64,000 nt of DNA from CAVVAY01 sp963746465 (lineage in GTDB: Bacteria; Actinomycetota; Actinomycetes; JACCUZ01), in the NCBI GenBank assembly GCA_963746465.1, contig CAVVAY010000004.1, forward strand, positions 186,001 to 250,000, written 5' to 3'. Each line of letters starts with the position of its first letter. The first letter of the stretch is position 1. Under the pieces are notes generated by a model that did no database searches, had not been told where the DNA came from, and was given only the letters and a program-made list of their open reading frames with translations. Of the stretch, positions 41,452 to 49,562 are shown one piece after another. The position numbers and the translations under genes were made by a program.

Positions 41452-41990
41452 TTACCGGGTCAGCTGGGCCCGGATGGCACCGCTCGGGAAGGCCGCCGTG
41501 TGCACGTTGACGTAGAACCGCCGCGGGTGGTCGCGCAGCGCCGTCGCCAGGCCGGCGGCCACCGTGACGCAGGCAGACGATGCGCTCGGTGCCGGCGCGG
41601 TACTCGACGCGTGACGACGGTCGGCCGCACGCTGTCGGGTGCTATCAGAGGCAAGTCACGCTGCTTCCCGGTCGCACCTATTACGTGCTCCTGCCCGACT
41701 GGCCAGGCCTTCGGCCGTTCGGCGTCATGGTGGAAGACACCACCTGCCTCCCGCTGTCCGGCGGTCCGGCAGCGGTCGCCAGGCCGGCGGCCACCGTGAC
41801 GCAGGCAGCCGATGCGTTCGGTGCCGGCGGCTGCAGCTCGACGCGCACCGGTCCGGCCACGCCGACCCCACCGCGGTGGATGGGGCGGCCGCCGCCGCCC
41901 CGATCCGCTTCGCGGACAGCAGGTAGCAGAGCCGCTGGCCGTCAAGTGACCAGGCGCGAACTGGCCACGGCCGGCTCGCCGAGGACCGGG
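41452..41990 (-). pseudogene. Decayed CHRD-domain gene
   Basis: Minus-strand remnant of a CHRD (chordin-like) domain protein, read in pieces: DGQRLCYLLSAKRIGAAAAA, then after a frame change IHRGGVGVAGPVRVELQ and ASAACVTVAAGLAT, then after about 230 bp of unrelated sequence a second ACVTVAAGLAT followed by ALRDHPRRFYVNVHTAAF and PSGAIRAQLTR with a TAA stop at 41452. Order and spacing match the CHRD family, so the identity is good, but the frame is broken at least twice and the 5' end is missing. The boundary near 41990 is approximate. Confidence 0.7.
41543..41829. repeat. 55-bp direct repeat pair within the CHRD remnant
   Basis: The segments 41543-41597 and 41775-41829 are direct repeats with two mismatches. 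Both encode the same CHRD piece (ACVTVAAGLAT) on the minus strand. They flank about 177 bp that does not fit the CHRD fold, so a duplication together with inserted or diverged DNA has split the gene. Confidence 0.85.
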
Positions 41991-42848
41991 GGCCGTCGCT
42001 TCGCGCCGGCGACCGTCACGGTGCCGCGGTACCTGGGCGACGGCGGCTCCCCGGTCACCCGATACTCGTTCTCGGCGTCCCCGGCACGGACGTGCGTGGC
42101 CGGCGCGATGCCGGTGCGGTGGTGACCCTGACGTCAGGTCGCCGCGTCTCGCGGTTGCTGGTTCAAGGTGCTGGTCAGATGCCAGGAGTTCCCGAAGCTG
42201 GGGACCGGTTCGGAGCCACCCTTGCCGGGCAGCTGAGCCAGCAAGCCGTCACGACGACCGACGTCCTGGTGGCGGTCGGTGTCCCGGACGAGGACCGGGG
42301 CGGGGACCGCGATGGCGGCCAGGTCGCGCTGCTCGTCGCGGCTGTGGAGCTCGTCGGTTGCGCGACCGTTTGCCCGGGGACCGGGCCCCGCGGGACGGCG
42401 CGGCGTCGCTACGGTTGAAGCACGCGCAACGAAGGATCGTCACCGGGCCAGGATGAGCGGCAGCCAGCTACAGGTGATCGTCGGCGTGCCGAATGCCGAG
42501 GTCGGCGGGCACCCCGGCGCCGGAGCGGTCTACGTGCTCATGCGACGTGGCTGCGCCGACCGCCGTCGGGTGCACGGCATGGTCGTCACGCAACGATCCC
42601 CCGGCGTTCCCGGCGCTCCCGAGGACGGCGACCGTTTCGGTGCCGCCGTCGCCGGCTCGACGACCTGGAACCTGGGAATTCCCGGCGAGGGCTACTTCGG
42701 CAAGGACGTCATGTTCGTCGGCGTGCCCGGTGAGGACACCGGGGGACTACCCGACACAGGCGCGGTGCAGCAGCTGTTCCCGACCGGTCCCGGCTATCTC
42801 GGCGGCGTCCGAGCCGGACAGGACAGGTTCGGCGCCACAGTCGGGTGA
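41970..42848 (+). pseudogene. Decayed FG-GAP (integrin-alpha-like) repeat gene
   Basis: Plus-strand remnant of a beta-propeller protein with FG-GAP repeats. Frame 2 gives AGDRHGAAVPGRR, ILVLGVPGTDVRGRRDAGAV, PGVPEAGDRFGATLAG and VLVAVGVPDEDRGG up to a stop at 42418. The next repeats are in another frame: LQVIVGVPNAEVGGHPGAGAV, PGVPGAPEDGDRFGAAVAG, VMFVGVPGEDTGG and QDRFGATVG then TGA at 42848. Start, signal peptide and later blades are absent. It lies head-to-head with the CHRD remnant, and both lack their 5' ends at the junction. Confidence 0.7.
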
Positions 42849-42897
42849 GCCGACAGCACGAACGCGCAACGTGAGCACTTCCTGCCCACCCGTCACG

Positions 42898-42906
42898 TTG
42901 TCCACA
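42898..42906. promoter_or_regulatory. DnaA-box-like TTGTCCACA upstream of tadA
   Basis: Exact TTGTCCACA nonamer 82 bp upstream of the tadA start and 41 bp upstream of its -10 box. Same sequence as at 32622-32630 and 52641-52649. Confidence 0.4.
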
Positions 42907-42946
42907 GGCCGCCAAGGCGGGGCTGGGCATCCCTGCCGGGCGCGGT

Positions 42947-42952
42947 TAGGCT
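42947..42952 (+). promoter_or_regulatory. -10 element TAGGCT of the tad operon
   Basis: TAGGCT lies 35 nt before the tadA GTG, leaving a short leader with TGGGGGA as ribosome-binding site. Confidence 0.45.
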
Positions 42953-42987
42953 CCCCGAGCCCGCCCTAGACCCTGGGGGACACGCGC

Positions 42988-44223
42988 GTGAACGCCATCA
43001 CCGCCGTTGAGGACGAGGTCCGGGAGCTGGTCCGGCGCCGCGGCCTGGACCCGGTGGCCGACCCGGCCGCGGTCCGCCGGCTGGTCGACGAGGTGATCTC
43101 CGACTACGACGAGCGCAGCGTCGGCGGGAACATCCCGCAGCTCGTCGATGCCCGGCTGGCAGCCCGGCAGGTCTTCGACGCGGTGGCAGGTTTCGGGCCG
43201 CTGCAGAAGTACCTCGACGACCCGACGGTCGAGGAGATCTGGATCAACGAGCCGACCAAGGTCTTCATCGCGCGCCGTGGCATCCACGAGCTGACGACGA
43301 CGATCCTCACCGGGGACGAGGTGCGCGACCTGGTCGAGAAGATGCTCAAGTCCTCCGGGCGCCGGGTGGACCTCTCGACCCCTTTCGTCGACGCGATGCT
43401 CCCGGACGGGTCGCGGCTGCACGTGGCGATCCCCGACATCACCCGGCAGCACTGGTCGGTGAACATCCGCAAGTTCGTGGTGCGCGCGACCCATCTCGAC
43501 GACCTGGTGCAGCTGGGCACGGTGTCGGGACAGTGCGCCAGGTTCCTCGAGGCCGCGGTGTCCTCCGGGCTCAACATCCTGGTGTCGGGCGGCACCCAGG
43601 CCGGCAAGACCACCCTGCTCAACTGTCTCGGCGCCGCGATCCCGACGAGGGAACGGGTCGTGACCTGTGAAGAGGTCTTCGAGCTGAAGATCCCACTGCC
43701 CGACGTCGTGTCGATGCAGTGCCGGCAGCCCAGCCTCGAAGGCACCGGTGAGATCAAGCTGCGCCGCCTGGTCAAGGAGGCGCTGCGGATGCGCCCGTCG
43801 CGGATCATCGTCGGCGAGGTCCGTCAGGAAGAGAGCCTCGACCTGCTGATCGCGCTCAACTCGGGCCTGCCGGGTATGTGCACCATCCACGCCAACTCCG
43901 CCCGCGAGGCGGTGACCAAGATGTGCACGCTGCCCTTGCTGGCGGGCGAGAACGTCGGCCACGCGTTCGTCGTGCCCACCGTCGCGGGCTGCATCGACCT
44001 CGTCGTGCACATCGCGACCGAGCGCGACGGGCGCCGTGCGGTGCAGGAGGTGCTGGCGGTTCCCGGCCGGGTCGAGGGTGACGTCGTCGAGACCGCTGAC
44101 GTGTTCGTCACCCGCGGCGGGCAGCTGACCCGGGCGGACGGCTGGCCGCCGCACGCGGAGCGGTTCGAGCGCGCGGGCTACGAGCTCGCCCGGCTGCTCT
44201 CGCCGTACGGTGCCGAGGTCTAG
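42988..44223 (+). CDS. tadA: Tad pilus secretion ATPase TadA/CpaF
   Basis: A 411-residue type II/IV secretion ATPase that powers Tad pilin assembly. The N-terminal domain holds VEEIWINEPTKVFIARRG; the ATPase has Walker A GGTQAGKTT (Lys207), the Asp box region TCEEVFELKIP, Walker B RPSRIIVGEVRQEE and the His box TIHANSAREAV. GTG 42988 has TGGGGGA 7-9 nt upstream. It leads seven tightly linked genes. The pilus partners CpaB-like and CpaE-like lie at the left edge of the window. Confidence 0.95.
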   Translation: MNAITAVEDEVRELVRRRGLDPVADPAAVRRLVDEVISDYDERSVGGNIPQLVDARLAARQVFDAVAGFGPLQKYLDDPTVEEIWINEPTKVFIARRGIHELTTTILTGDEVRDLVEKMLKSSGRRVDLSTPFVDAMLPDGSRLHVAIPDITRQHWSVNIRKFVVRATHLDDLVQLGTVSGQCARFLEAAVSSGLNILVSGGTQAGKTTLLNCLGAAIPTRERVVTCEEVFELKIPLPDVVSMQCRQPSLEGTGEIKLRRLVKEALRMRPSRIIVGEVRQEESLDLLIALNSGLPGMCTIHANSAREAVTKMCTLPLLAGENVGHAFVVPTVAGCIDLVVHIATERDGRRAVQEVLAVPGRVEGDVVETADVFVTRGGQLTRADGWPPHAERFERAGYELARLLSPYGAEV

Positions 44224-45081
44224 ATGGGTGCCCTTGTCGGTCTGCTCTTCGGGCTCGGGGTGTTCCTCGTCTGGCGATCGTCGACGCCACCCGCCCCGCC
44301 CGTTCCCGGCCGGGTGTCGCGCCGCGACCGGGTCGTCGACCTGCTCGCCCAGGCGGGCATCGAGTCGGTCACCCCGGGAGCGTTGGTCGCCTCGTGCTTC
44401 GGGGTCGGTGCCGTCGTGCTCGTCCTGATGTACGCCGTGTCGCGCTCGCCGGCCATCGCCTTCGCGTTCGCCGTCATGGCGGCTTACTCGCCCCTCGCCC
44501 TCGTGCGCTTCCGGGCCCGGCAGCGCCGGGCCGAGCTGCGCGACCTGTGGCCCGAGGTCGTCGACAACCTGGCCTCCGGAGTGCGCGCCGGGCTTTCTCT
44601 GCCCGAGGCGCTGACCCAGGTCGGCGTCCGCGGGCCGCAGGAGCTGCGCCGGCCGTTCGCCCGGTTCGGCGAGGACTACCGCGCGACCGGACGGTTCTAC
44701 GACTGCCTCGACCGTCTCAAGGCAACCCTCGCCGACCCGGTGGGGGACCGGATCGTCGAGTCACTGCGGATGGCCAGGGAGGTCGGCGGCAGCGACCTGG
44801 GCCGGCTGCTGCGCACCCTGTCGGCGTTCCTGCGCGAGGACGCCCGGACCCGGGCCGAGCTGGAGACCCGCCAGGGTTGGACGATCAATGCCGCCCGGCT
44901 CGCGGTGGCGGCCCCGTGGATCGTGCTCGGCCTGCTGTCGCTGCGCCCCGAGGCGGTCGACGCCTACAACACGACTGCCGGGCTCGTGGTGCTCCTCCTC
45001 GGTGGCGGCCTCTGCCTGGTGGCCTACCGGGTGATGGTCCGCATCGGGCGGCTGCCCGAGGAAGAGCGGGTGCTGCGGTGA
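44224..45081 (+). CDS. tadB: Tad pilus membrane platform protein TadB
   Basis: A 285-residue type II secretion F-domain protein. It has an N-terminal helix, a helix pair near 60-90, the cytoplasmic F domain (LRDLWPEVVDNLASGVRAGLSLPEAL, VGDRIVESLRMAREVGGSDLGRLL) and two C-terminal helices. TadB with TadC forms the inner-membrane platform for the TadA motor. Its ATG directly follows the tadA stop codon with no gap. Confidence 0.92.
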   Translation: MGALVGLLFGLGVFLVWRSSTPPAPPVPGRVSRRDRVVDLLAQAGIESVTPGALVASCFGVGAVVLVLMYAVSRSPAIAFAFAVMAAYSPLALVRFRARQRRAELRDLWPEVVDNLASGVRAGLSLPEALTQVGVRGPQELRRPFARFGEDYRATGRFYDCLDRLKATLADPVGDRIVESLRMAREVGGSDLGRLLRTLSAFLREDARTRAELETRQGWTINAARLAVAAPWIVLGLLSLRPEAVDAYNTTAGLVVLLLGGGLCLVAYRVMVRIGRLPEEERVLR

Positions 45082-45088
45082 CCGGACT

Positions 45089-46024
45089 ATGACGCTCTCG
45101 CTCGCCGGTGCCGGTGTCGGGCTGCTCGCCGGCGCCGGGCTGGCGCTGGCGGTCAGCCGGGTGCCCGTCCTGCGCCGGCCGCGGCTGGACGACCGCCTCG
45201 CGCCTTACCTGCGCGACTCCACCCGACCGTCCCGGCTGCTCTCCCGGGAACGTGCCCTGACGCCGTTCCCGACCCTCGAGCGGATCGTCGGGCCGTTCGT
45301 GGTGGACGCCTCCCGGCTGCTGGAACGGCTGCTTGGCGGCGCGGCCTCGGCCCGGCACCGGCTCGAGCAGGCGGGTCGCGGCATGACGTTGGAGGAGTTC
45401 CGCGCCGAGCAGGTGCTCTGGGGCGGCGGGGGACTGCTGGCGGGGTTGGTGCTGAGCCTGTTCTTCGCGGCCAACAGCGGCTTCCGGCCGGTTCCGCTGC
45501 TGATCCTTTGCCTGGTGGCGGCTGTCAGCGGGGTGCTGCTCCGCGACCGTTGGCTATCGCGTGAGGTGGCCGTCCGCGAGGAGCGGATGATGGCCGAGTT
45601 CCCGACTATCGCCGAGCTGCTGGCACTGGCGGTGGCGGCCGGCGAAGGCGCCGTCGGCGCGCTGGAGCGGGTCACCCGGATCAGCCAGGGCGAGCTGGCC
45701 CGCGAGCTGGGCCGGGCCCTGGCCGATGCCCGCGCAGGCGCCTCGCTCGTGCAGGCCCTGCAGGGCATCGCGAGCCGGACCAGCCTGCCGCCGCTGGCCC
45801 GGTTCGTCGACGGGGTCGCCATCGCCGTCGAGCGGGGCACCCCGCTGGCAGATGTCCTGCGCGCCCAGGCGGTCGACGTGCGGGAAGCGGGTAAGAGAGC
45901 GTTGCTGGAGGCCGGCGGCCGCAAGGAGATCGCGATGATGGTGCCTGTCGTCTTCCTCGTCCTGCCGGTGACAGTGCTCTTCGCCCTGTTCCCGGGTTTC
46001 TACGGCTTCAGCTTCGCGAGCTGA
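45089..46024 (+). CDS. tadC: Tad pilus membrane platform protein TadC
   Basis: A 311-residue F-domain membrane protein, second half of the platform. Helices are at about 3-22, 105-125 and 130-150, then the F domain (EERMMAEFPTIAELLALAVAAGEGAVGALERV, GASLVQALQGIASRTSLPPLARFVDGVAIAVERGTPL) and a C-terminal helix ending PVTVLFALFPGFYGFSFAS. It follows tadB by 7 bp. Confidence 0.92.
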   Translation: MTLSLAGAGVGLLAGAGLALAVSRVPVLRRPRLDDRLAPYLRDSTRPSRLLSRERALTPFPTLERIVGPFVVDASRLLERLLGGAASARHRLEQAGRGMTLEEFRAEQVLWGGGGLLAGLVLSLFFAANSGFRPVPLLILCLVAAVSGVLLRDRWLSREVAVREERMMAEFPTIAELLALAVAAGEGAVGALERVTRISQGELARELGRALADARAGASLVQALQGIASRTSLPPLARFVDGVAIAVERGTPLADVLRAQAVDVREAGKRALLEAGGRKEIAMMVPVVFLVLPVTVLFALFPGFYGFSFAS

Positions 46025-46123
46025 GGCGGCCTACGACGTACGACGTCCGCAGCACCGGCCGACCGGCCGGACCGCACACCACCTTCCGGACGCGGGCCGG
46101 GGGAGACGAGGAAGAGGGACCAG

Positions 46124-46357
46124 ATGCAGGAGAGGCACAGGTTCGCCCGACGGCCGCTGGCCGCGCTGTCGGAGGCTGCACTTCTGGTGTACACGCGCGT
46201 GGTCCACGGTGGACGCGACCGCGGTGACGTCCCGGGCTGGGTGCTCGTCACGATCATGACCGCCGGTCTGGTGACTGCGTTGTGGCTGGTGGCGGACGAC
46301 AAGCTCAAGCAGCTGTTCAACGACGCGCTCGACGGAGTCGTCGGCAACGCGCCCTGA
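46124..46357 (+). CDS. Flp-type pilin-like small protein
   Basis: A 77-residue protein with a basic N-terminus of about 35 residues and one hydrophobic helix, PGWVLVTIMTAGLVTALWLVADD, followed by KLKQLFNDALDGVVGNAP. The single helix after a G/P-rich break and the place right after tadC identify it as the pilin of this cluster. The conserved Glu at position 5 of typical Flp pilins is missing, so it may be processed differently or not at all. GAGGAAGAGGGA before the ATG gives a strong ribosome site. Confidence 0.75.
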   Translation: MQERHRFARRPLAALSEAALLVYTRVVHGGRDRGDVPGWVLVTIMTAGLVTALWLVADDKLKQLFNDALDGVVGNAP

Positions 46358-46379
46358 CCAGCATGCGAAGGCGTCGTCG

Positions 46380-46763
46380 GTGAGGACTCTGCGGGGCGAC
46401 CGGGGCTCGGCGGTCGTCGAGTTCACGTTGGTCGGCGTACTGCTGACCGTCCTGTTCCTCGCGCTGCTGCAGCTCGGGCTGGCGCTGCACGTGCGCAACA
46501 CCCTCGTCGCGTCCGCGGCCGAGGGGGCTCGTTACGGCGCGAACGCCGACCGCGACCCGGCGCAGGGTGCCGCGGTGACCCGCCAGCTGATCCGCGACTC
46601 CCTGGCCGACTCCTTCGCCGGCGGTGTGACCTCAGGGTTCGAGACGGTCGACGGCATGCAGACCGTCTACGTCCAGGTCGAGGCCACCCTGCCGGTGCTG
46701 GGGCTGCTCGGTCCGCCGCGTGCGATCACGGTGCGTGGCCACGCGCTGGAGGAGGCGCCGTGA
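46380..46763 (+). CDS. TadE-like pseudopilin
   Basis: A 127-residue TadE-family protein. The N-terminal GDRGSAVVEFTLVGVLLTVLFLALLQLGLALH is the TadE signature: a G/S-rich cleavage-like site, Glu at +5 and a long hydrophobic helix. The rest is a small periplasmic-type domain facing outside. GTG start 22 bp after the pilin gene. It overlaps the next gene by 4 nt. Confidence 0.87.
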   Translation: MRTLRGDRGSAVVEFTLVGVLLTVLFLALLQLGLALHVRNTLVASAAEGARYGANADRDPAQGAAVTRQLIRDSLADSFAGGVTSGFETVDGMQTVYVQVEATLPVLGLLGPPRAITVRGHALEEAP

Positions 46764-47245
46764 CCTCACCGCTTGCTCGCACCTGGCGGCTGCTGCGCCG
46801 CCGGGTCTTCCACGATGAGCCGGACGGCGGCAACGCGATCATCGAGTTCGTCTACCTCGCCGTCCTGCTGATGCTGCCGTTGGTCTACGTCCTGCTCACG
46901 GTGTTCCGGGTCCAGGCGGCGTCGTACGCCGTGTCGAGCGCCGCCCGTGAGGCCGGCCGGGTGTACGCCACCGCCGAGACCCTCGACGAGGCGGGACCCC
47001 GGGCATTCGCGGCAGCCAGCCTCGTGATGAGCGACAGCGACCTACCCCTGCGCGCGGACCAGATGGAGATCACCTGCTCCAGCCGACCGTGCCTGGTGCC
47101 GGGCTCGCAGGTGAACGTGGTGCTCACCTACCAGGTCGCCCTCCCGCTGGTGCCGCGCTTCTTCTCCGACCGGGCGCCGGCCTCGGTGCGGGTGACCTCC
47201 CGCCACCTCGAGGTCGTCGACCGCTATCAGACAGGTGCCCGGTGA
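46760..47245 (+). CDS. TadE/TadF-like pseudopilin
   Basis: A 161-residue protein with a longer N-terminus (about 27 residues) and then GGNAIIEFVYLAVLLMLPLVYVLLTVF, again a TadE-type helix with the Glu. The outer part has a likely disulfide pair (ITCSSRPCLVPG). GTG start overlaps the preceding gene. It probably forms a minor pilin complex with the TadE-like gene before it. Confidence 0.85.
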   Translation: MTSPLARTWRLLRRRVFHDEPDGGNAIIEFVYLAVLLMLPLVYVLLTVFRVQAASYAVSSAAREAGRVYATAETLDEAGPRAFAAASLVMSDSDLPLRADQMEITCSSRPCLVPGSQVNVVLTYQVALPLVPRFFSDRAPASVRVTSRHLEVVDRYQTGAR

Positions 47246-47712
47246 GCGGCCCGCTCGCGCGCGTCCGCGAGGTGCGGCGCTCCGGCGACGAGGGCCAGCT
47301 GATCCTGCTGGTCCTGGCGTACGCCGTGATCGCTGCCCTGCTGGTGACCGTGGTCGTCAACGTGTCGAAGGTCTACCTCAACCGGCGTTCCCTGGTCGCA
47401 GCCGCCGACGGCGCCGCGCTCAGCGCCGCCAACCAGCCGGACCTCGACGCGGTCTACAACGGCGCCGGTGCCACGCTGCCGCTGAGCCCCGCAGGCACCG
47501 GAGCCGCCGTCCGGCAGTACGTGCGGGACGCCGACCTGGCCGGCCGGTTCGAGGACTTCCAGGTGGTCGACGTGACCACTGACGGCGTCACGGTGACCGT
47601 CACGCTCCGCGCGGAGGTCGGGATGCCGTTCCTCAACCTGCTCTCGGACCAGTACGCGGGGGGCTACCCGGTGCGCGCGGTCGCCCGGGCCCGCTCGCCG
47701 CTCACCCCCTGA
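47242..47712 (+). CDS. TadG-like pilus assembly protein
   Basis: A 156-residue protein with an N-terminal helix (GQLILLVLAYAVIAALLVTVVVNVSKVYLNRRSLVAAADGAALSAAN), the PF13400-type Flp/TadG start, and an extracellular beta domain. It is much shorter than full TadG proteins because it lacks a von Willebrand domain. GTG start overlaps the previous stop. It ends the cluster; its last 11 bases overlap the convergent small gene. Confidence 0.83.
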   Translation: MSGPLARVREVRRSGDEGQLILLVLAYAVIAALLVTVVVNVSKVYLNRRSLVAAADGAALSAANQPDLDAVYNGAGATLPLSPAGTGAAVRQYVRDADLAGRFEDFQVVDVTTDGVTVTVTLRAEVGMPFLNLLSDQYAGGYPVRAVARARSPLTP

Positions 47713-47854
47713 GGCGCTGGTCGTGCGGGTCGAGCTCGTACTCGTGGGAGCGGGGGAGCGGCGCGGGCCGGTTGGTGAGCAGCATCCGCCCCAGCGTGAC
47801 CAGGTAGGCGGCGGTCAGGACGATCGCGACGGCCAGGACGAGCAGTGGCGTCAT
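47702..47854 (-). CDS. Small membrane protein (50 aa)
   Basis: A 50-codon gene with a hydrophobic helix TPLLVLAVAIVLTAAYLVTLGRMLL and a polar tail RSHEYELDPHDQRLRG. AAGGAGG stands 8 nt before the ATG at 47854, a very strong ribosome site. The 3' end overlaps the TadG-like gene by 11 nt on the other strand. Family unknown. Confidence 0.6.
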   Translation of the reverse strand: MTPLLVLAVAIVLTAAYLVTLGRMLLTNRPAPLPRSHEYELDPHDQRLRG

Positions 47855-47917
47855 CGGAGGTGCCTCCTTCTTCGGATCGCTGTGGTCCACCGTACGGTGC
47901 GCCCGTGCCCTTGGCAC

Positions 47918-47923
47918 TACCTT
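47918..47923 (+). promoter_or_regulatory. -10-like element TACCTT before the DUF1800 gene
   Basis: TACCTT followed by GC, 58 nt before the ATG at 47982. The same TACCTTGC occurs at 53445, 55905 and on the minus strand before padR. Confidence 0.35.
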
Positions 47924-47981
47924 GCAGACGCCTTGCAGGAGGTGACCGGCCCAGGCTCAAGTCGGTGACCGAACGTGACCG

Positions 47982-49562
47982 ATGAACGAAGGACGAACCC
48001 CTTCGACGGCAGGCCCGGTGACTAAGCAGCAGGCACCCGACGCGAGCCCGGCGACGACGCTGTCGCGCCGCGGCTTCCTCGGCGTGGGCGCCGGCCTGCT
48101 GGGCGCAGGGGCGTGGGGGTCGCTGGGCCTGGCCACGGCCCCGGCCGCCGAGGCGGCCGGCGGCGACACCGTGCTGCACCTGGTCCGGCGGGCGACCTAC
48201 GGCCCCACGCCCGAGCTGCTCAGCGCGGTGCGCAAGGTCGGGGCCGACGCCTGGCTGGAGCGGCAGCTCGCGCCGGCCAAGGTCCCGGACGCCGCGATGA
48301 GCGCCCTGCTGCGCCGATGGCCGACCCTCCGGCAGTCGCCGACCCAGCTGACCAGCAGCATCGGGCGGTTCCAGTGGGACGGGATGTTCGACCTGGTCGA
48401 CGCGCACATCGCCCGGGCCTGCTGGAGCAACCGGCAGCTCTTCGAGGTGATGGTCGACTTCTGGTCCAACCATCTCAACGTCACCTGCCCCTCGTCGGAC
48501 GTCTGGGCCACCCGGCACCTCTACGACGCGAACGTCATCCGCAAGCACGCGCTAGGCCGGTTCAGCGACCTGCTGGTGGCCTCCGCCAGGCACCCGGCGA
48601 TGCTCGCCTACCTCGACAATGCCAGCTCGGACAAGGACGCCCCGAACGAGAACTACGCGCGTGAGCTGCTCGAGCTGCACACCGTCGGGGTCGGTGCCGG
48701 TTACAGCGAGAAGATGATCGCGTCGGCGGCCCGGCTGCTGACCGGGCTCTCGATCGACGACGGCTCGATGACTTACCTCTACGACACGTCGAAGCACGCG
48801 ACCGGGGCCGTGAAGGTGCTCGGCTTCAGGCACCCCAACCGCACGGCGTACGGCGAGAAGGCCACTGTCGAGTACCTGCGCTACCTGGCCCGCCACCCGG
48901 CCACCGCACGGCGGATCTCGCGCAAGCTCGCGGTCCGGTTCGTCAGCGACGACCCGCCGGCTGCGTTGGTGAACCGGCTGGCGAAGGTCTACCTCAAGAA
49001 CGGAACCGACATCCGGCCGGTGCTGCGCACATTGTTCCGATCTCCCGAGTTCCGAGGGTCGGCCGGCGCGAAGGTGAAGCGGCCGTTCGAGGACCTGGTG
49101 TCGACGGTCCGGGCGCTGGGCATCCGGCCGCCGGCGTCAGGCACCGAGTCGGTCCGCCAGCTGCAGTGGCTCTCCGGTTCGCTCGGTCAACCGCCGCTGG
49201 GCTGGCACCCGCCGGACGGCTACCCCGACGTCTCGCCCGCGTGGCAGAGCGCCGGCGGGACCCTCGCCCGGTGGAACGCGCACCTCGGGCTCGCCGCCGG
49301 CTGGTGGCCGAACGGCTTCCGCCGTCCGGAGCTCGTCGACCGGCTGCGGCCGGCCCACCCGCGCACCCACGGCGAGCTGGTCGACGCGGCGGCCGCCGGG
49401 CTCGCTCTGCCGCGGCCGACGCCCGCCGTCCGGAACGCCGTCTGCGCCTTCCTCGGCCGCGCGCCGACCGCCCGGCTGTCCGCCGACGACGAGGCGCTGG
49501 GCTGGCGCCTGCCCTACGTGTTCGCCCTGCTGCTCGACAGTCCCGCGGCGGCGATCCGATGA
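47982..49562 (+). CDS. DUF1800 protein, Tat-exported
   Basis: A 526-residue DUF1800 family protein. A twin-arginine signal SRRGFLGVGAGLLGAGAWG is at about 28-46, with an Ala-rich cleavage region. The domain begins HLVRRATYGPTPELL and includes FWSNHLNV, NENYARELLELHTVG, YSEKMIASAARLLTGL and PPDGYPDVSPAWQS, all typical. Genes of this type nearly always come with a DUF1501 gene, and here the ATG of a DUF1501 gene overlaps its stop. Function of the pair is unknown. A GTG at 48018 is an alternative start. Confidence 0.9.
   Translation: MNEGRTPSTAGPVTKQQAPDASPATTLSRRGFLGVGAGLLGAGAWGSLGLATAPAAEAAGGDTVLHLVRRATYGPTPELLSAVRKVGADAWLERQLAPAKVPDAAMSALLRRWPTLRQSPTQLTSSIGRFQWDGMFDLVDAHIARACWSNRQLFEVMVDFWSNHLNVTCPSSDVWATRHLYDANVIRKHALGRFSDLLVASARHPAMLAYLDNASSDKDAPNENYARELLELHTVGVGAGYSEKMIASAARLLTGLSIDDGSMTYLYDTSKHATGAVKVLGFRHPNRTAYGEKATVEYLRYLARHPATARRISRKLAVRFVSDDPPAALVNRLAKVYLKNGTDIRPVLRTLFRSPEFRGSAGAKVKRPFEDLVSTVRALGIRPPASGTESVRQLQWLSGSLGQPPLGWHPPDGYPDVSPAWQSAGGTLARWNAHLGLAAGWWPNGFRRPELVDRLRPAHPRTHGELVDAAAAGLALPRPTPAVRNAVCAFLGRAPTARLSADDEALGWRLPYVFALLLDSPAAAIR

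Noticed and set aside
41543..41829. Plus-strand reading of the 55-bp repeats as FG-GAP units (for example TVTQADDALGAG).
   Set aside because: The minus strand gives a much better and longer match to a CHRD domain (IHRGG..GVAGPV, FYVNVHTAAFPSGAI), so the plus reading is antisense coincidence.
42140..42180. A GGTTCAA T-loop-like stretch as a tRNA remnant.
   Set aside because: No acceptor stem, anticodon arm or CCA-side pairing is found; it lies in the FG-GAP remnant.
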